A DNA stretch of 64,000 nucleotides from an uncultured Clostridia bacterium (GTDB taxonomy: Bacteria > Bacillota > Clostridia > Oscillospirales > Oscillospiraceae): assembly GCA_947173485.1 (NCBI GenBank), contig CAMWFH010000001.1, positions 434,001-498,000 on the forward strand, given 5' to 3'. Each line of letters begins with the position of its first letter. Position 1 is the first letter of the stretch. The notes beneath the pieces are model-generated. The model did no database searches. It saw only the letters and a list, made by a program, of their open reading frames with translations, and was not told where the DNA came from. Positions 8,171-16,487 of this stretch are shown here, piece by piece. The translations under genes and the position numbers were made by a program.

Positions 8171-8389
8171 ATGAGACACCACTGGATGATCTACACCACC
8201 TTATCCATCGCGGAGGGCTTTCTGGCCGGGGCGAACTTTTACCTGGCGCTGGAGGCAAAGCGGCGCGCCCTCCCCCTGCTCACCGCCGGGGCGTGGATGG
8301 CGGCGTCGCTGACCCACGCCTATCTGTCGGCCCAGGAGCAGCAGGCGGAGAAAATGATCATATTGGACGGAGGAGAAGACTATGAGTGA
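8171..8389 (+). CDS. Small membrane protein of the TelA operon
   Basis: A 72-residue protein with two short hydrophobic stretches (about 8-26 and 33-50) and a hydrophilic acidic tail. AAAGGAG lies before the ATG at 8171. Its end overlaps the telA start by 8 bp, implying translational coupling. No family recognised; the operon position between xpaC and telA is the best clue. Confidence 0.75.
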   Translation: MRHHWMIYTTLSIAEGFLAGANFYLALEAKRRALPLLTAGAWMAASLTHAYLSAQEQQAEKMIILDGGEDYE

Positions 8390-9575
8390 CCAAAACAGCA
8401 TGACCCCTGAGCTGACCCTGACCCCCACTCCCGCTGAGGAGAGCGTGCCCCAGCTGACCCTGGACCCCACCCCCCAGCTGACCTTGGAGACCGCTCCTAC
8501 CGCCCCTCTGGCGGAGGCGAAGAAGGAGGAGCCGCCGGCAGCAAAGATGGAGGACATCCTGACCCCTGCCGAGCAGAAGGCGGTGGAGGAGTTCAGCCAG
8601 AAGATCGACATCCGGGACACCAACATGGTCCTGCAATACGGCGCGGCGGCCCAGAAGAGCGTGGCCGCCTTCTCGGAGAACGCCCTGAACAGCGTGCGGA
8701 ACAAGGACCTGGGCGAGGTGGGCGAGACGCTGAGCCTGCTGGTGGCCCAGGTGAAGGGCTTCGGTCAGGAGGAGGAGAAGAAGGGGCTCTTCGGCCGGTT
8801 CAAGAAGACCTCCACCAAGCTGGAGATCATGAAGGCCCAGTTCTCCACCGCCGAGACCAACGTGAACAAGATCGTCCGGGAGCTGGAGAACCACCAGGTG
8901 GTGCTGCTGAAGGACATCGCCATGTTCGACCAGCTCTACGAGCTGAACCTGAAGTACTATAAAGAGCTGACCATGTATATCCTGGCAGGCAAGCGCAAGC
9001 TGGAGGTGGTCCGCGCCGGCGAGCTGGAGGAGCTGCGGAAGCGGGCCGAGACCACCGGGGCCCAGGAGGACGCCCAGGCCTATAACGACCTGGCCCAGCT
9101 CTGCACCCGGTTCGAGAAGAAGCTCCACGACCTGGAGCTGACCCGGATGGTGTCCATCCAGATGGGCCCCCAGACCCGGATGCTCCAGAATAACGACACC
9201 CTCATGGTGGAGAAGATCCAGTCCTCTCTGGTGAACACCATCCCCCTGTGGAAGAGCCAGATGGTCCTGGCCCTGGGGCTGGAGCACTCCCGCCAGGCCA
9301 CGGCGGCCCAGGCCGCCGTCACCGAGGCCACCAACGAGCTTTTGAAGAAGAACGCCGATATGCTGAAGATGGGCACCATCGAGACCGCCCGGGAGGCCGA
9401 GCGGAGCATCATCGATATCGAGACCCTCCAGCACACCAATGAGCAGCTGATCTCCACCCTGGACGAGGTGATCCAGATCCAGAAGGACGGCGCGGCCAAG
9501 CGCCGGGAGGCCGAGGCGGTCCTGGGCCGCATCGAGGGCGAGCTGAAGCAGAAGCTGCTGGAGATGCGTGGCTGA
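8382..9575 (+). CDS. telA: TelA-family toxic anion resistance protein
   Basis: A 397-residue cytoplasmic helical protein. After a low-complexity Thr/Pro/Leu N-terminus (residues 1-45) comes the TelA/KlaA domain, with QYGAAAQKSVAAFSENAL near 87, the GLFGRFKKT segment near 145 and long coiled-coil helices with QNNDTLMVEKIQSSLVNTIPLW and KSQMVLALGLEHSRQA near 270-310. TelA proteins are linked to tellurite, nisin and cell-wall antibiotic tolerance in Firmicutes; the molecular activity is unknown. It follows xpaC and a small membrane protein and precedes a TPM-domain protein. Confidence 0.93.
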   Translation: MSDQNSMTPELTLTPTPAEESVPQLTLDPTPQLTLETAPTAPLAEAKKEEPPAAKMEDILTPAEQKAVEEFSQKIDIRDTNMVLQYGAAAQKSVAAFSENALNSVRNKDLGEVGETLSLLVAQVKGFGQEEEKKGLFGRFKKTSTKLEIMKAQFSTAETNVNKIVRELENHQVVLLKDIAMFDQLYELNLKYYKELTMYILAGKRKLEVVRAGELEELRKRAETTGAQEDAQAYNDLAQLCTRFEKKLHDLELTRMVSIQMGPQTRMLQNNDTLMVEKIQSSLVNTIPLWKSQMVLALGLEHSRQATAAQAAVTEATNELLKKNADMLKMGTIETAREAERSIIDIETLQHTNEQLISTLDEVIQIQKDGAAKRREAEAVLGRIEGELKQKLLEMRG

Positions 9576-9599
9576 CGCTCCTTGCCAAGGAGGATGAGT

Positions 9600-10730
9600 A
9601 TGGACTTTTTCCGCAAAAAGCCGGTAGCCGTGGCGGTGCTGGTCCTGGCCGTCATCGCCGCCGCGGCGATCGGGCAGATCAGGAAGCCCCCGGACCGCAG
9701 CGATACCCCGATCCCCTCCTTCGTCTGCGTGGACGACCGGGCGGGCCTGCTGAACGGCGAGACCGAGCGCTATATCACCAGCATGAACGAGAGCCTGTTC
9801 TACCAGTGCGGCGGCATGGTGTTCGCGGCCACGGTGGACTCCACTGGCCGCACCGATATCTTCGACTTTGCGGAGGACCTGGGCGCGCAGTACGGCGTAG
9901 GGTCCCAGGAGCGGGATAACGGCATCGTGATCCTGCTGGCGCCGGGCAACGTCTCCGAAAGCGGCCTCCAGGGGGACTACTGCGTGGCCTTGGGGACGGG
10001 GCTGGAGCGCTATGAGGACACCTTGAACGATCTGATCTACGAGATGGAGGACGACTTCGCCGCCGGACGGTATGACCGGGCCGTGCGGACCGCCTTCGAC
10101 GCATACATCCGCTGGTTCGAGGGACACTATGACATCCAGGTCCGGGAGGGCTATCTCCCCCAGGATGCGTATCAGGACACGTCCGCAGGAGGCTCCCCGG
10201 TGCTGGGGACTTTGATCGTTTTGCTGGTGATCATCCTGCTGCTGTGGGTGATCTTCGACGGCATCCGCTACAGCAGCTACCGCCGGCGCTACCGGAGCTA
10301 CCCCGTGCCGCCGGTGATCTACCGCCCTGTCTTTTGGGGACGGCCCCGGCGGCGTCCCCCGCCCCCGCCGCCCCATCACGGACCACCCCCGCCGCCCCGG
10401 CCCCCCAGAGGGGGACACAGCTCCCCGCCGGCAGGCAGCGGCAGCTTCCACCAGGGCGGCAGCTTTGGCGGTAGCGGGGCCTCCCGCGGCAGCGGCAGCA
10501 GCTTCGGTGGCAGCGGAGCCTCCCGGAGCGGGTCCAGCTCCTCCCGGAGCAGCGGCGGATTCAGCCGCAGCAGCGGGCCCTCCAAGAGCAGCGGAGGCGG
10601 ATTCAGCCGGGGCGGGAGCTTCGGCGGATCCAGGAGCAGCGGCTCTAGGAGCAGTGGTTCCAGGAGCGGCGCGTCCCGGAGCGGAGGCGCGTCCCGCGGA
10701 GGCGGCGGCTCCCGGGGCGGACGGCGCTGA
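9600..10730 (+). CDS. TPM-domain membrane protein with Ser/Gly-rich tail (YgcG-like)
   Basis: 376 residues. Residues 8-22 are a membrane anchor. The TPM (TLP18.3/Psb32/MOLO-1) domain spans about 45-180: VDDRAGLLN, FAATVDSTG, ERDNGIVILLAPGN, YCVALGTGLE. A second membrane helix (about 195-218) follows, then a Pro-rich patch and a 110-residue tail made almost only of Ser, Gly, Arg and Phe (GGSFGGSGAS-type repeats). The same architecture occurs in YgcG-like proteins. Start at 9600 is preferred because AAGGAGG ends 6 nt before it; an ATG at 9594 touches the ribosome site. Last gene of the operon. Exact function unknown. Confidence 0.85.
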   Translation: MDFFRKKPVAVAVLVLAVIAAAAIGQIRKPPDRSDTPIPSFVCVDDRAGLLNGETERYITSMNESLFYQCGGMVFAATVDSTGRTDIFDFAEDLGAQYGVGSQERDNGIVILLAPGNVSESGLQGDYCVALGTGLERYEDTLNDLIYEMEDDFAAGRYDRAVRTAFDAYIRWFEGHYDIQVREGYLPQDAYQDTSAGGSPVLGTLIVLLVIILLLWVIFDGIRYSSYRRRYRSYPVPPVIYRPVFWGRPRRRPPPPPPHHGPPPPPRPPRGGHSSPPAGSGSFHQGGSFGGSGASRGSGSSFGGSGASRSGSSSSRSSGGFSRSSGPSKSSGGGFSRGGSFGGSRSSGSRSSGSRSGASRSGGASRGGGGSRGGRR

Positions 10731-10801
10731 CAACGTCCCCCAGCGCGCCGGTCGATCCCAGGCCGGCGCGCCGGGAGCGAAAAAAGTCTGCCGTCTCTCT
10801 A

Positions 10802-10830
10802 TTGACACCGCCGGCACAGCTTGGTAATAT
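10802..10830 (+). promoter_or_regulatory. Promoter of the cysS T-box operon
   Basis: TTGACA (10802-10807), a 17-bp spacer and TAATAT (10825-10830), directly followed by the T-box leader. A GC hairpin at about 10743-10778 separates it from the preceding operon. Confidence 0.75.
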
Positions 10831-10846
10831 AGTGGACACATACCAC

Positions 10847-11057
10847 GATGAACGGAAAGAGTACCCCGCAGCGTCCCCGGACAGAGACGGCCCGCCACCG
10901 GCTGAGAGCGGACCTGGAGGGCGCGGGGGGAAGGTGCGTCCGGGAGTGGGAGGGGCAATGCCCTCCGGGTGGGCCGCGTTATGGGCCTACATGAGCGAAA
11001 CAAGAGAGTGGGACCGCACACTGTGCCTCTCTGCCCTATGGGCAGGAGGCGCTTTTT
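10847..11057 (+). promoter_or_regulatory. T-box leader, probable Cys specifier (TGC)
   Basis: A T-box senses uncharged tRNA and lets transcription proceed when it is bound. Elements in order: GATGAACGGAAAGAGTA (10847-10863), matching the Stem I GA-motif and AGTA specifier-loop element; a helix CCCCGC (10864-10869) with GCGGGG; the presumed specifier TGC at 10935-10937; the T-box sequence GAGTGGGACCGCAC (about 11006-11019); and a terminator, GCCTC-TGCCC paired with GGGCA-GAGGC (11025-11051), ending in five T residues. Cys is chosen because the TGC sits just before the lower Stem I helix and cysS is in the operon; GGT (Gly) next to it is the alternative. Confidence 0.82.
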
Positions 11058-11098
11058 GCTGTAGGAGGCCGTGGGCGGTCCCGATAGGAGGTCTGCTG

Positions 11099-11761
11099 AT
11101 GGAGATGACGAAACTGCGGGAGATCGTCCGCACCCTCTATGGCGTTGCTAAGCCCCAGGGCTGTACGGAGGCGGAGATCGACGGCGTGCGGGAAAGATTT
11201 GGCGCGCTCCCTGCCGTGGTAGAGGACTTTTGGAGGACCTTTGGCCACACCAAGCGGCTGAACCAGTGTCAGGACGACTGGGTCTTTCCGGGACACTATT
11301 CCAAGTGGAAGTGGCTGGAGGAGCATGACGATCTGATTCTGCTCAACGAGAACCAGAGCGTTTTCCAGGCGTGCGTCCAGCGGGCGGATCTGGCCCTCCC
11401 CGACCCGCCGGTGTACCTTCTGGAAGGCCCCTCTCCCCGGCTGCTGTCCGCCCCCACAGTCAGCAGTTTCCTGGAGGCAACGCTGCTCTATGAGGCCGTC
11501 TTTCAGCTGGAATACAGCCCGGAGGAATTTTTCGAGTTTACCGAGGCAGATCTGGCGGTCATTCGTTCCAGGCTGACCAAGCGGCCCGCGCTCCAGAAAA
11601 ACTGGTTCGTCACCGAGACCTCCTTTTACAGTGACCGCCCGGACAATTTGCTGGTGGTCATGGATATGGGCGGCGACTATCAGGGCCTCTACGGCGCGAA
11701 CACCCAGGAGAGCTACGCCGCCCTGATGGAGGTCATGGAGGGGCTGGGGGAACCGATATGA
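11099..11761 (+). CDS. SUKH/SMI1-KNR4-like protein under T-box control
   Basis: 220 residues. AGGAGG 7 nt before the ATG at 11099 fixes the start, 42 bp after the T-box terminator; the reading frame is open upstream but that part is the leader RNA. The N-terminal pattern (GCTEAEIDGVRERFGALPAVVEDFWRTFG, residues 18-46) and LLNENQSVFQACV (residues 76-88) resemble SMI1/KNR4 (SUKH) proteins, many of which are immunity proteins against contact-dependent toxins. No toxin gene is adjacent. It is the first gene behind the leader and is followed 32 bp later by the VOC gene. Family call moderate; role unknown. Confidence 0.72.
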   Translation: MEMTKLREIVRTLYGVAKPQGCTEAEIDGVRERFGALPAVVEDFWRTFGHTKRLNQCQDDWVFPGHYSKWKWLEEHDDLILLNENQSVFQACVQRADLALPDPPVYLLEGPSPRLLSAPTVSSFLEATLLYEAVFQLEYSPEEFFEFTEADLAVIRSRLTKRPALQKNWFVTETSFYSDRPDNLLVVMDMGGDYQGLYGANTQESYAALMEVMEGLGEPI

Positions 11762-11793
11762 TAGGACCGGTAGGATAAGAAGGAGGAACTGCC

Positions 11794-12174
11794 ATGCTGT
11801 TTGACCGGATGCACCATGTGGCGATCATCGTTTCAGACTATCAGCGGGCCAAAGCGTTCTATGTGGAGAAGCTGGGCTTTCCCATCCTGCGGGAGAACTT
11901 CCGAGAGGACCGGGGCGACTGGAAACTGGACCTACAGTTCGGGGACAGCGAGCTGGAGATCTTCTCCATCCCCGGTGCACCGGAGCGGCCCAGCTGGCCG
12001 GAGACCCGGGGACTGCGCCATCTGGCCTTCCGGGTGGACGATATCGAGGCCGCCGTTGCCGAGCTGGCGGCGCGGGGCATCGAGTGTGAGCCCATCCGCA
12101 TGGACCCCTATACCCAGAGGCGCATGACCTTTTTCCACGACCCGGACGGCCTGCCCTTGGAGCTGCACGAATAA
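11794..12174 (+). CDS. VOC-superfamily protein (SMU1112c/YaeR-like)
   Basis: 126 residues made of two beta-alpha-beta-beta-beta modules: MHHVAIIVSDYQRAKAFYVEKLGF at the start and LRHLAFRVDDIEAAVAELAARG in the second half, ending FFHDPDGLPLELHE. His8, Glu52-region and His74/Glu124-type positions are where the family places its divalent metal. Members include glyoxalase I-like lyases and dioxygenases; the short length and the ending fit the YaeR/SMU1112c subgroup, whose substrate is not established. GGAGG precedes the ATG. It sits 29 bp before cysS in the same operon. Confidence 0.88.
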   Translation: MLFDRMHHVAIIVSDYQRAKAFYVEKLGFPILRENFREDRGDWKLDLQFGDSELEIFSIPGAPERPSWPETRGLRHLAFRVDDIEAAVAELAARGIECEPIRMDPYTQRRMTFFHDPDGLPLELHE

Positions 12175-12203
12175 ACGAACGAACAACAAGGAGGATATAT
12201 ACC

Positions 12204-13652
12204 ATGTATCTCTATAATTCCGCCACCCACAAGAAAGAGCTGTTCCAGACCCACACCAAGGACCATGTGGAGATGTACACCTGCGGCCCCACGGTCTACC
12301 ACTTCGCCCACATCGGCAACCTGCGGAGCTACATCATGGAGGACGTGCTGGAGAAGGCCCTGCGGTGGCGGGGGTATGATGTGAATCGGGTGATGAACAT
12401 CACCGACGTGGGCCACCTCTCCAGCGACGCCGACACCGGCGAGGACAAGATGCTCAAGGGGGCCAAGCGGGAGCATAAGACCGTCCTGGAGATCGCCCAG
12501 TTCTACACCGACGCCTTCTTCTCCGACTGCGATAAGCTGAACATCAAGCGCCCTGACGTGGTCCAGCCCGCCACTGGGCTCATCGATGAGTTCATCCGGG
12601 TCATCTCCTCCCTGATCGACAAGGGCTATGCCTATGTGGCCGGGGGGAACGTGTACTTCGACACCTCCAAGCTGGAGCGGTACTATATCTTCAACGACCA
12701 CGACGAGGAGGACCTGGCTGTGGGCGTCCGGGAGGGCGTGGAGGAGGACGAGAACAAGCGGAACAAGAACGATTTCGTCCTCTGGTTCACCAAGAGCAAA
12801 TTCGAGGACCAGGCTTTGAAGTGGGACTCCCCCTGGGGGGTGGGCTACCCCGGCTGGCACATCGAATGCTCCTGCATCTCCATGAAGTACAACGGGGACT
12901 ATCTGGACCTCCACTGCGGCGGCGTGGACAACGCTTTCCCCCACCACACCAATGAGATCGCCCAGTCGGAGGCCTACCTGGGCCACCCCTGGTGCCCCCA
13001 CTGGTTCCATGTCCACCATCTGAACACCAATGCCGGCAAGATGAGCAAGTCCAAGGGGGAGTTCTTGACGGTCTCCCTCCTGGAGGAGAAGGGCTACGAC
13101 CCCCTGGTCTACCGCCTGTTCTGCCTCCAGAGCCACTACCGCAACGGCCTGGTGTTCTCCTGGGAGAACCTGGACAACGCCAAGGCGGCCTACGACAAGC
13201 TGATCAGCCGGATCGCCGCCCTGGACGGCGGGGACGGCGAGGTGGACTGGGAGACGCTGAACGCCTACGCAGACAAGTTCGCCGCCGCCCTGGACAACGA
13301 CCTGAACACCTCCATGGCGGTGACCTGCGTCTATGACGCCTTGAAAGCCAAGACCAACGGCGCCACCAAGCGGGCCATCCTGGGCACCTTCGACCAGGTG
13401 CTGGGGCTGGACCTTTTGAAAAAAGCGGACGAGAAGCGGGCCCAGCAGGCCAAGCAGACCGCCTCCGCCGTCCAGGGGGGCTATACCATCACCGGCGAGG
13501 GGGACCCGGCCATCGACGCCCTGGTGATGCAGCGCTACGAGGCCAAAAAGGCCAAGAACTACGCCGAGGCCGACCGCATCCGGGACGAGCTGAAAGCCCA
13601 GGGCATCGAGCTCACCGACACCAAGGACGGCGCTGCCTGGCGGCGGGTCTGA
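12204..13652 (+). CDS. cysS: Cysteinyl-tRNA synthetase
   Basis: Charges tRNA-Cys. 482 residues, usual for bacterial CysRS. Visible: the class I HIGH-type motif FAHIGN near residue 35, the zinc-site region TCGPTVYH (Cys28) with WHIECSCIS (His and Cys around 225-230), ECSCISMKY, and GKMSKSKGE near 280 (KMSKS loop). The C-terminal helical anticodon domain ends with the AKNYAEADRIRDEL and DTKDGAAWRRV signature. AAGGAGG precedes the ATG. It is the third gene after the Cys-type T-box with only 29 bp before it and no obvious internal promoter, so T-box control is likely. Confidence 0.98.
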   Translation: MYLYNSATHKKELFQTHTKDHVEMYTCGPTVYHFAHIGNLRSYIMEDVLEKALRWRGYDVNRVMNITDVGHLSSDADTGEDKMLKGAKREHKTVLEIAQFYTDAFFSDCDKLNIKRPDVVQPATGLIDEFIRVISSLIDKGYAYVAGGNVYFDTSKLERYYIFNDHDEEDLAVGVREGVEEDENKRNKNDFVLWFTKSKFEDQALKWDSPWGVGYPGWHIECSCISMKYNGDYLDLHCGGVDNAFPHHTNEIAQSEAYLGHPWCPHWFHVHHLNTNAGKMSKSKGEFLTVSLLEEKGYDPLVYRLFCLQSHYRNGLVFSWENLDNAKAAYDKLISRIAALDGGDGEVDWETLNAYADKFAAALDNDLNTSMAVTCVYDALKAKTNGATKRAILGTFDQVLGLDLLKKADEKRAQQAKQTASAVQGGYTITGEGDPAIDALVMQRYEAKKAKNYAEADRIRDELKAQGIELTDTKDGAAWRRV

Positions 13653-13683
13653 TGGGCATGATGAGATAACAGGAGACGCACCT

Positions 13684-14244
13684 TTGAAAAAGCAGTCTAG
13701 GACCTTCGCAGACTATCTGGCCCAGGGGCCGGACAGCCGTATGGAGCTGCTGGACGGCGAGGCGGTGATGATGGCCCCACCGGCCCGGATCCATCAAAGG
13801 GTCAGCGGCGAGCTGTTCCGCCAGATCGCCAACTTCCTGGAGGGGAAAGCCTGCCAGGTCTACGCCGCCCCCTTTGCCGTGCGTCTTTTCGAGGAGGACG
13901 GCGATGGGCCGGAGGACGTGGACACCGTGGTAGAGCCGGATATCTCCGTCATCTGCGATGAGCGCAAGCTGGACCAGCACGGCTGCAAGGGCGCGCCGGA
14001 CCTGGTGATGGAGATCCTCTCCCCCTCCACCATGCGCCACGACCGTTTGGTCAAGTGGAAGCTCTACCAGCGGGCTGGGGTGCGGGAGTATTGGATCGTC
14101 AGCCCCAAGGAGCGGACTGTGCAGGTCTTTCTCTTGCAGGGCGGCCTGCTGTGCCCCCATGAGGTCTATGGGGAGGGGGACATCGCCAAGGTCAACGTCC
14201 TGGAGGGCTGCTTTATCGAGCTGGGCAAAGTCTTTGCGGAGTAA
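13684..14244 (+). CDS. Uma2-family (DUF820) putative endonuclease-fold protein
   Basis: 186 residues of the Uma2/DUF820 family, which has a PD-(D/E)XK nuclease fold but whose biology is unclear outside cyanobacteria. Visible: YLAQGPDSRMELLDGEAVMM at 11-30 (the Glu in MELLDGE is the first conserved acid), VEPDISVICD near 88 (second acid), PDLVMEILSPST near 104 (E/Q-X-K-like strand) and YQRAGVREYWIVSP. Translation appears to start at TTG (13684) behind AGGAG. It follows cysS by 31 bp and may be read with it. Confidence 0.85.
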   Translation: MKKQSRTFADYLAQGPDSRMELLDGEAVMMAPPARIHQRVSGELFRQIANFLEGKACQVYAAPFAVRLFEEDGDGPEDVDTVVEPDISVICDERKLDQHGCKGAPDLVMEILSPSTMRHDRLVKWKLYQRAGVREYWIVSPKERTVQVFLLQGGLLCPHEVYGEGDIAKVNVLEGCFIELGKVFAE

Positions 14245-14286
14245 CGTACAGATCTGGGGATATCTGCTGTCACTTGGAGCGGGGAT

Positions 14287-14805
14287 ATGGGGAATATCAT
14301 CTCACTGGATGCGGCTGGCAGGCACTTTGCCATGAGCAACGGCCTGACGAGCGTTTTGATCGATGTGCTGGGACTGAGCGGGACCCGTCTCGCAAAGACC
14401 GATACCGAAAAGCGTATGATCGTCTGGCTGCTGGAAAAGGACCAGAGCGCCGCCGGCGGCGGCACGGTAGGCTTTGATATCTGCGAGATGCCCTGGAACG
14501 ATAGGGGCTTTGATGATATGAAACGCTTTTGGCTGTGTGTCATCGAGGCGGCCAAAAGGCGGACCGGATGGGAGCTTCTGGACTATCCGCCTAATGAGGC
14601 GCTTTTGTTCCCCTGTCTGGACCGGTTCCATGAACTGATCTCCATGGCAGAGCCGGATATCATCGATCACGGCGCTGTCGAGAGCTGGCTGTGCGACACC
14701 AGGGAGGACCCGGACGATCCGATTCTATGCGGCTATCCCCAATGCCCAAAGCACCATGTGTTTTTGACGGTATTCGGCTGTCATCTATGCAACGGTCAGA
14801 GCTGA
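14287..14805 (+). CDS. Unrecognised protein with a C-terminal Cys/His cluster
   Basis: 172 residues, no signal peptide or membrane segment. The centre contains WLLEKDQ, a TVGFDICEMPW stretch and helices; the C-terminus has CGYPQCPKHHVFLTVFGCHLCN, six Cys/His residues in 22 positions that could bind zinc or be chance. GGAGCGGGG precedes the ATG by 3-8 nt. It is 42 bp downstream of the Uma2 gene on the same strand and is followed by a terminator. The overall look is that of orphan immunity-type proteins, but I cannot assign a family. Confidence 0.65.
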   Translation: MGNIISLDAAGRHFAMSNGLTSVLIDVLGLSGTRLAKTDTEKRMIVWLLEKDQSAAGGGTVGFDICEMPWNDRGFDDMKRFWLCVIEAAKRRTGWELLDYPPNEALLFPCLDRFHELISMAEPDIIDHGAVESWLCDTREDPDDPILCGYPQCPKHHVFLTVFGCHLCNGQS

Positions 14806-14842
14806 CCACTCATGCTGTGAAATAAAGCCATATGGGAACGCA

Positions 14843-14875
14843 AAGGGCCGGGACGATCATGTCCCGGCCCTTCTG
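14843..14875 (+). terminator. Terminator at the end of the cysS operon
   Basis: A 10-bp perfect stem GGGCCGGGAC/GTCCCGGCCC with a GATCAT loop (14845-14870), followed by TTCTGCC. The T-run is short. The remainder of the gap 14806-15067 holds only the next promoter. Confidence 0.6.
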
Positions 14876-14984
14876 CCTGCCGCCGTCCAGGGACTTATCT
14901 CTCGCGCCCCAGAGGCATATGCGCCTATCACAAAAATGCGGCCCTGCTCCAGAAAACATTGGTCAACTTCCCAGGCAAAAGGGC

Positions 14985-15012
14985 TTGACAATTTCTGGGA
15001 TCGTAGTATGAT
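14985..15012 (+). promoter_or_regulatory. Promoter of the diaminopropionate ammonia-lyase gene
   Basis: TTGACA (14985-14990), 16-bp spacer, TATGAT (15007-15012), about 55 bp before the start codon. Confidence 0.65.
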
Positions 15013-15067
15013 AAAGGAGCAAACAGATTTTTAGGCAAACTAAAAATTATTTAGGAGGTAGACTTCT

Positions 15068-16282
15068 ATGAGACCCCCCATCAAATGGGCCATTAACCAT
15101 ATGCCCGCCAGCCGGGACGAGCATCTGCCGATCATGTCCCTCTCCAACATCGCCAGGGCCCGCTTCTTCCACAGCAGCTTCCCCCAGTACGCGCCTACGC
15201 CCCTGGCGGACCTGTCGGGGATGGCCAAGTACCTGGGGCTGGAGGGCCTGTATGTGAAGAACGAGGCCCACCGCTTCGGGCTCAACGCCTTCAAGGTGCT
15301 GGGCGGCTCCTTCGCCATGGCCCGCTACATCGCCAAGGCCACCGGCCGCGATGTGTCGGAGATGACCTACGACTACCTGACCAGCGCCGCCTTCCAAAAG
15401 GAGTTCGGCCACGCCACCTTCTTCACCGCCACCGACGGCAACCACGGCCGGGGCGTGGCCTGGGCGGCCAACCGGCTGGGGCAGAAGGCCGTGGTCCATA
15501 TGCCCAAGGGCAGCAGCCAGAGCCGGTTCGACAACATCGTCAAGGAGGGGGCTCAGGTGACCATCGAGGACGTGAACTATGACGAGTGCGTCCGCATGGC
15601 CGCCAAAGAGGCCGCCGGGACCCGCCACGGCGTGGTGATCCAGGACACCGCCTGGCCCGGCTACGAGGAGATCCCCACCTGGATCATGCAGGGCTACGGC
15701 ACCATGGCCAGCGAGGCGGCAGACCAGCTCCGCCAGCTGGAGGTCAACCGCCCCAGCCATATCTTCATCCAGGCCGGCGTGGGCAGCCTGGCCGGAGCGG
15801 TGGTGGGCTACTTCACCAACCTCTTCCCCGCCGATCCCCCCAAGTTCATCGTGATGGAGGCCCAGGCGGCGGACTGCCTCTACCAGGGGGCCCTGGCCGG
15901 GGACGGCGAGCCCCGGAAGGTGGAAGGGGACCTGACCACCATCATGGCGGGCCTGGCCTGCGGCGAGCCCAACATCATCGCCTGGGACATCCTGCGCAAC
16001 CACGTCTCCGCCTTCGTCTCCTGCCCCGACTGGGTCAGCGCCCGAGGGATGCGGATGCTGGGGGTGCCGGTCAAGGGCGATCCCACCATCATCTCCGGGG
16101 AATCCGGGGCCGTAGGGATGGGCCTGCTGGCCGCCCTGATGGAGGACGACACCTACAAGGAGCTGCGGGAGGCCCTGGGCCTGGACCGGTTCAGCCAGGT
16201 GCTGCTGTTCTCCACCGAGGGCAACACCGATCCCTTGAAGTTCCGCAAGGTCCTCTGGGACGGAGAGTACGCCACCGTATAA
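15068..16282 (+). CDS. dpaL: Diaminopropionate ammonia-lyase
   Basis: PLP enzyme that converts 2,3-diaminopropionate to pyruvate and two ammonia. 404 residues, the family length. Visible: YAPTPLADLSGMAKYLGLEGLYVKNEAHRFGLNAFKVLGG, where the Lys of NAFKV (about residue 77) forms the Schiff base; FTATDGNHGRGVAWAA (family D/N region) near 120; the glycine-rich AGVGSLAGAVVGYF near 237; and SGESGAVGMGLL near 343. AGGAGG precedes the ATG. It stands alone, with its own promoter and a strong terminator, without the ygeW/ygeY/hydantoinase genes that accompany it in enterobacteria, which points to simple use of the amino acid as a nitrogen or carbon source. Confidence 0.95.
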   Translation: MRPPIKWAINHMPASRDEHLPIMSLSNIARARFFHSSFPQYAPTPLADLSGMAKYLGLEGLYVKNEAHRFGLNAFKVLGGSFAMARYIAKATGRDVSEMTYDYLTSAAFQKEFGHATFFTATDGNHGRGVAWAANRLGQKAVVHMPKGSSQSRFDNIVKEGAQVTIEDVNYDECVRMAAKEAAGTRHGVVIQDTAWPGYEEIPTWIMQGYGTMASEAADQLRQLEVNRPSHIFIQAGVGSLAGAVVGYFTNLFPADPPKFIVMEAQAADCLYQGALAGDGEPRKVEGDLTTIMAGLACGEPNIIAWDILRNHVSAFVSCPDWVSARGMRMLGVPVKGDPTIISGESGAVGMGLLAALMEDDTYKELREALGLDRFSQVLLFSTEGNTDPLKFRKVLWDGEYATV

Positions 16283-16296
16283 GGATCCGGCGGACG

Positions 16297-16334
16297 AGCC
16301 GCCGCGCCAGTGTATCCCCGGCGCGGCGGCTTTT
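16297..16334 (+). terminator. Terminator of the ammonia-lyase gene
   Basis: A 12-bp stem AGCCGCCGCGCC with its complement, followed by TTTT at 16331-16334. Confidence 0.85.
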
Positions 16335-16373
16335 GGCTGCTACATGCAGCGGCAGCGGGATAGTCATTTTCGA

Positions 16374-16401
16374 TTGACATCTGGGAAAAACAGTGTACAA
16401 T
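16374..16401 (+). promoter_or_regulatory. Promoter of the small secreted protein gene
   Basis: TTGACA (16374-16379), 16-bp spacer, TACAAT (16396-16401), about 85 bp upstream of the ATG at 16488. Confidence 0.6.
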
Positions 16402-16487
16402 AAGAGACACGAAGGGCCCGCTGGCCTGACGGGCGCTCTGTGCTGTTCCTATGATCGTTTCCCGTTGTTTTTGTTCGGAGGTCGTAT

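Noticed and set aside
8358..11021. An 887-codon minus-strand frame
   Set aside because: Covers telA, the TPM gene and the T-box leader in antisense; Pro/Ala/Gly/Leu-rich without any recognisable domain.
10802..11098. N-terminal extension of the SUKH-like protein from an upstream start
   Set aside because: This part is the promoter and T-box leader RNA; the ribosome site and family similarity begin at 11099.
13684..14244. Restriction or homing endonuclease
   Set aside because: The Uma2/DUF820 fold is nuclease-like, but there is no methylase, specificity subunit or element border nearby, so no such role is claimed.
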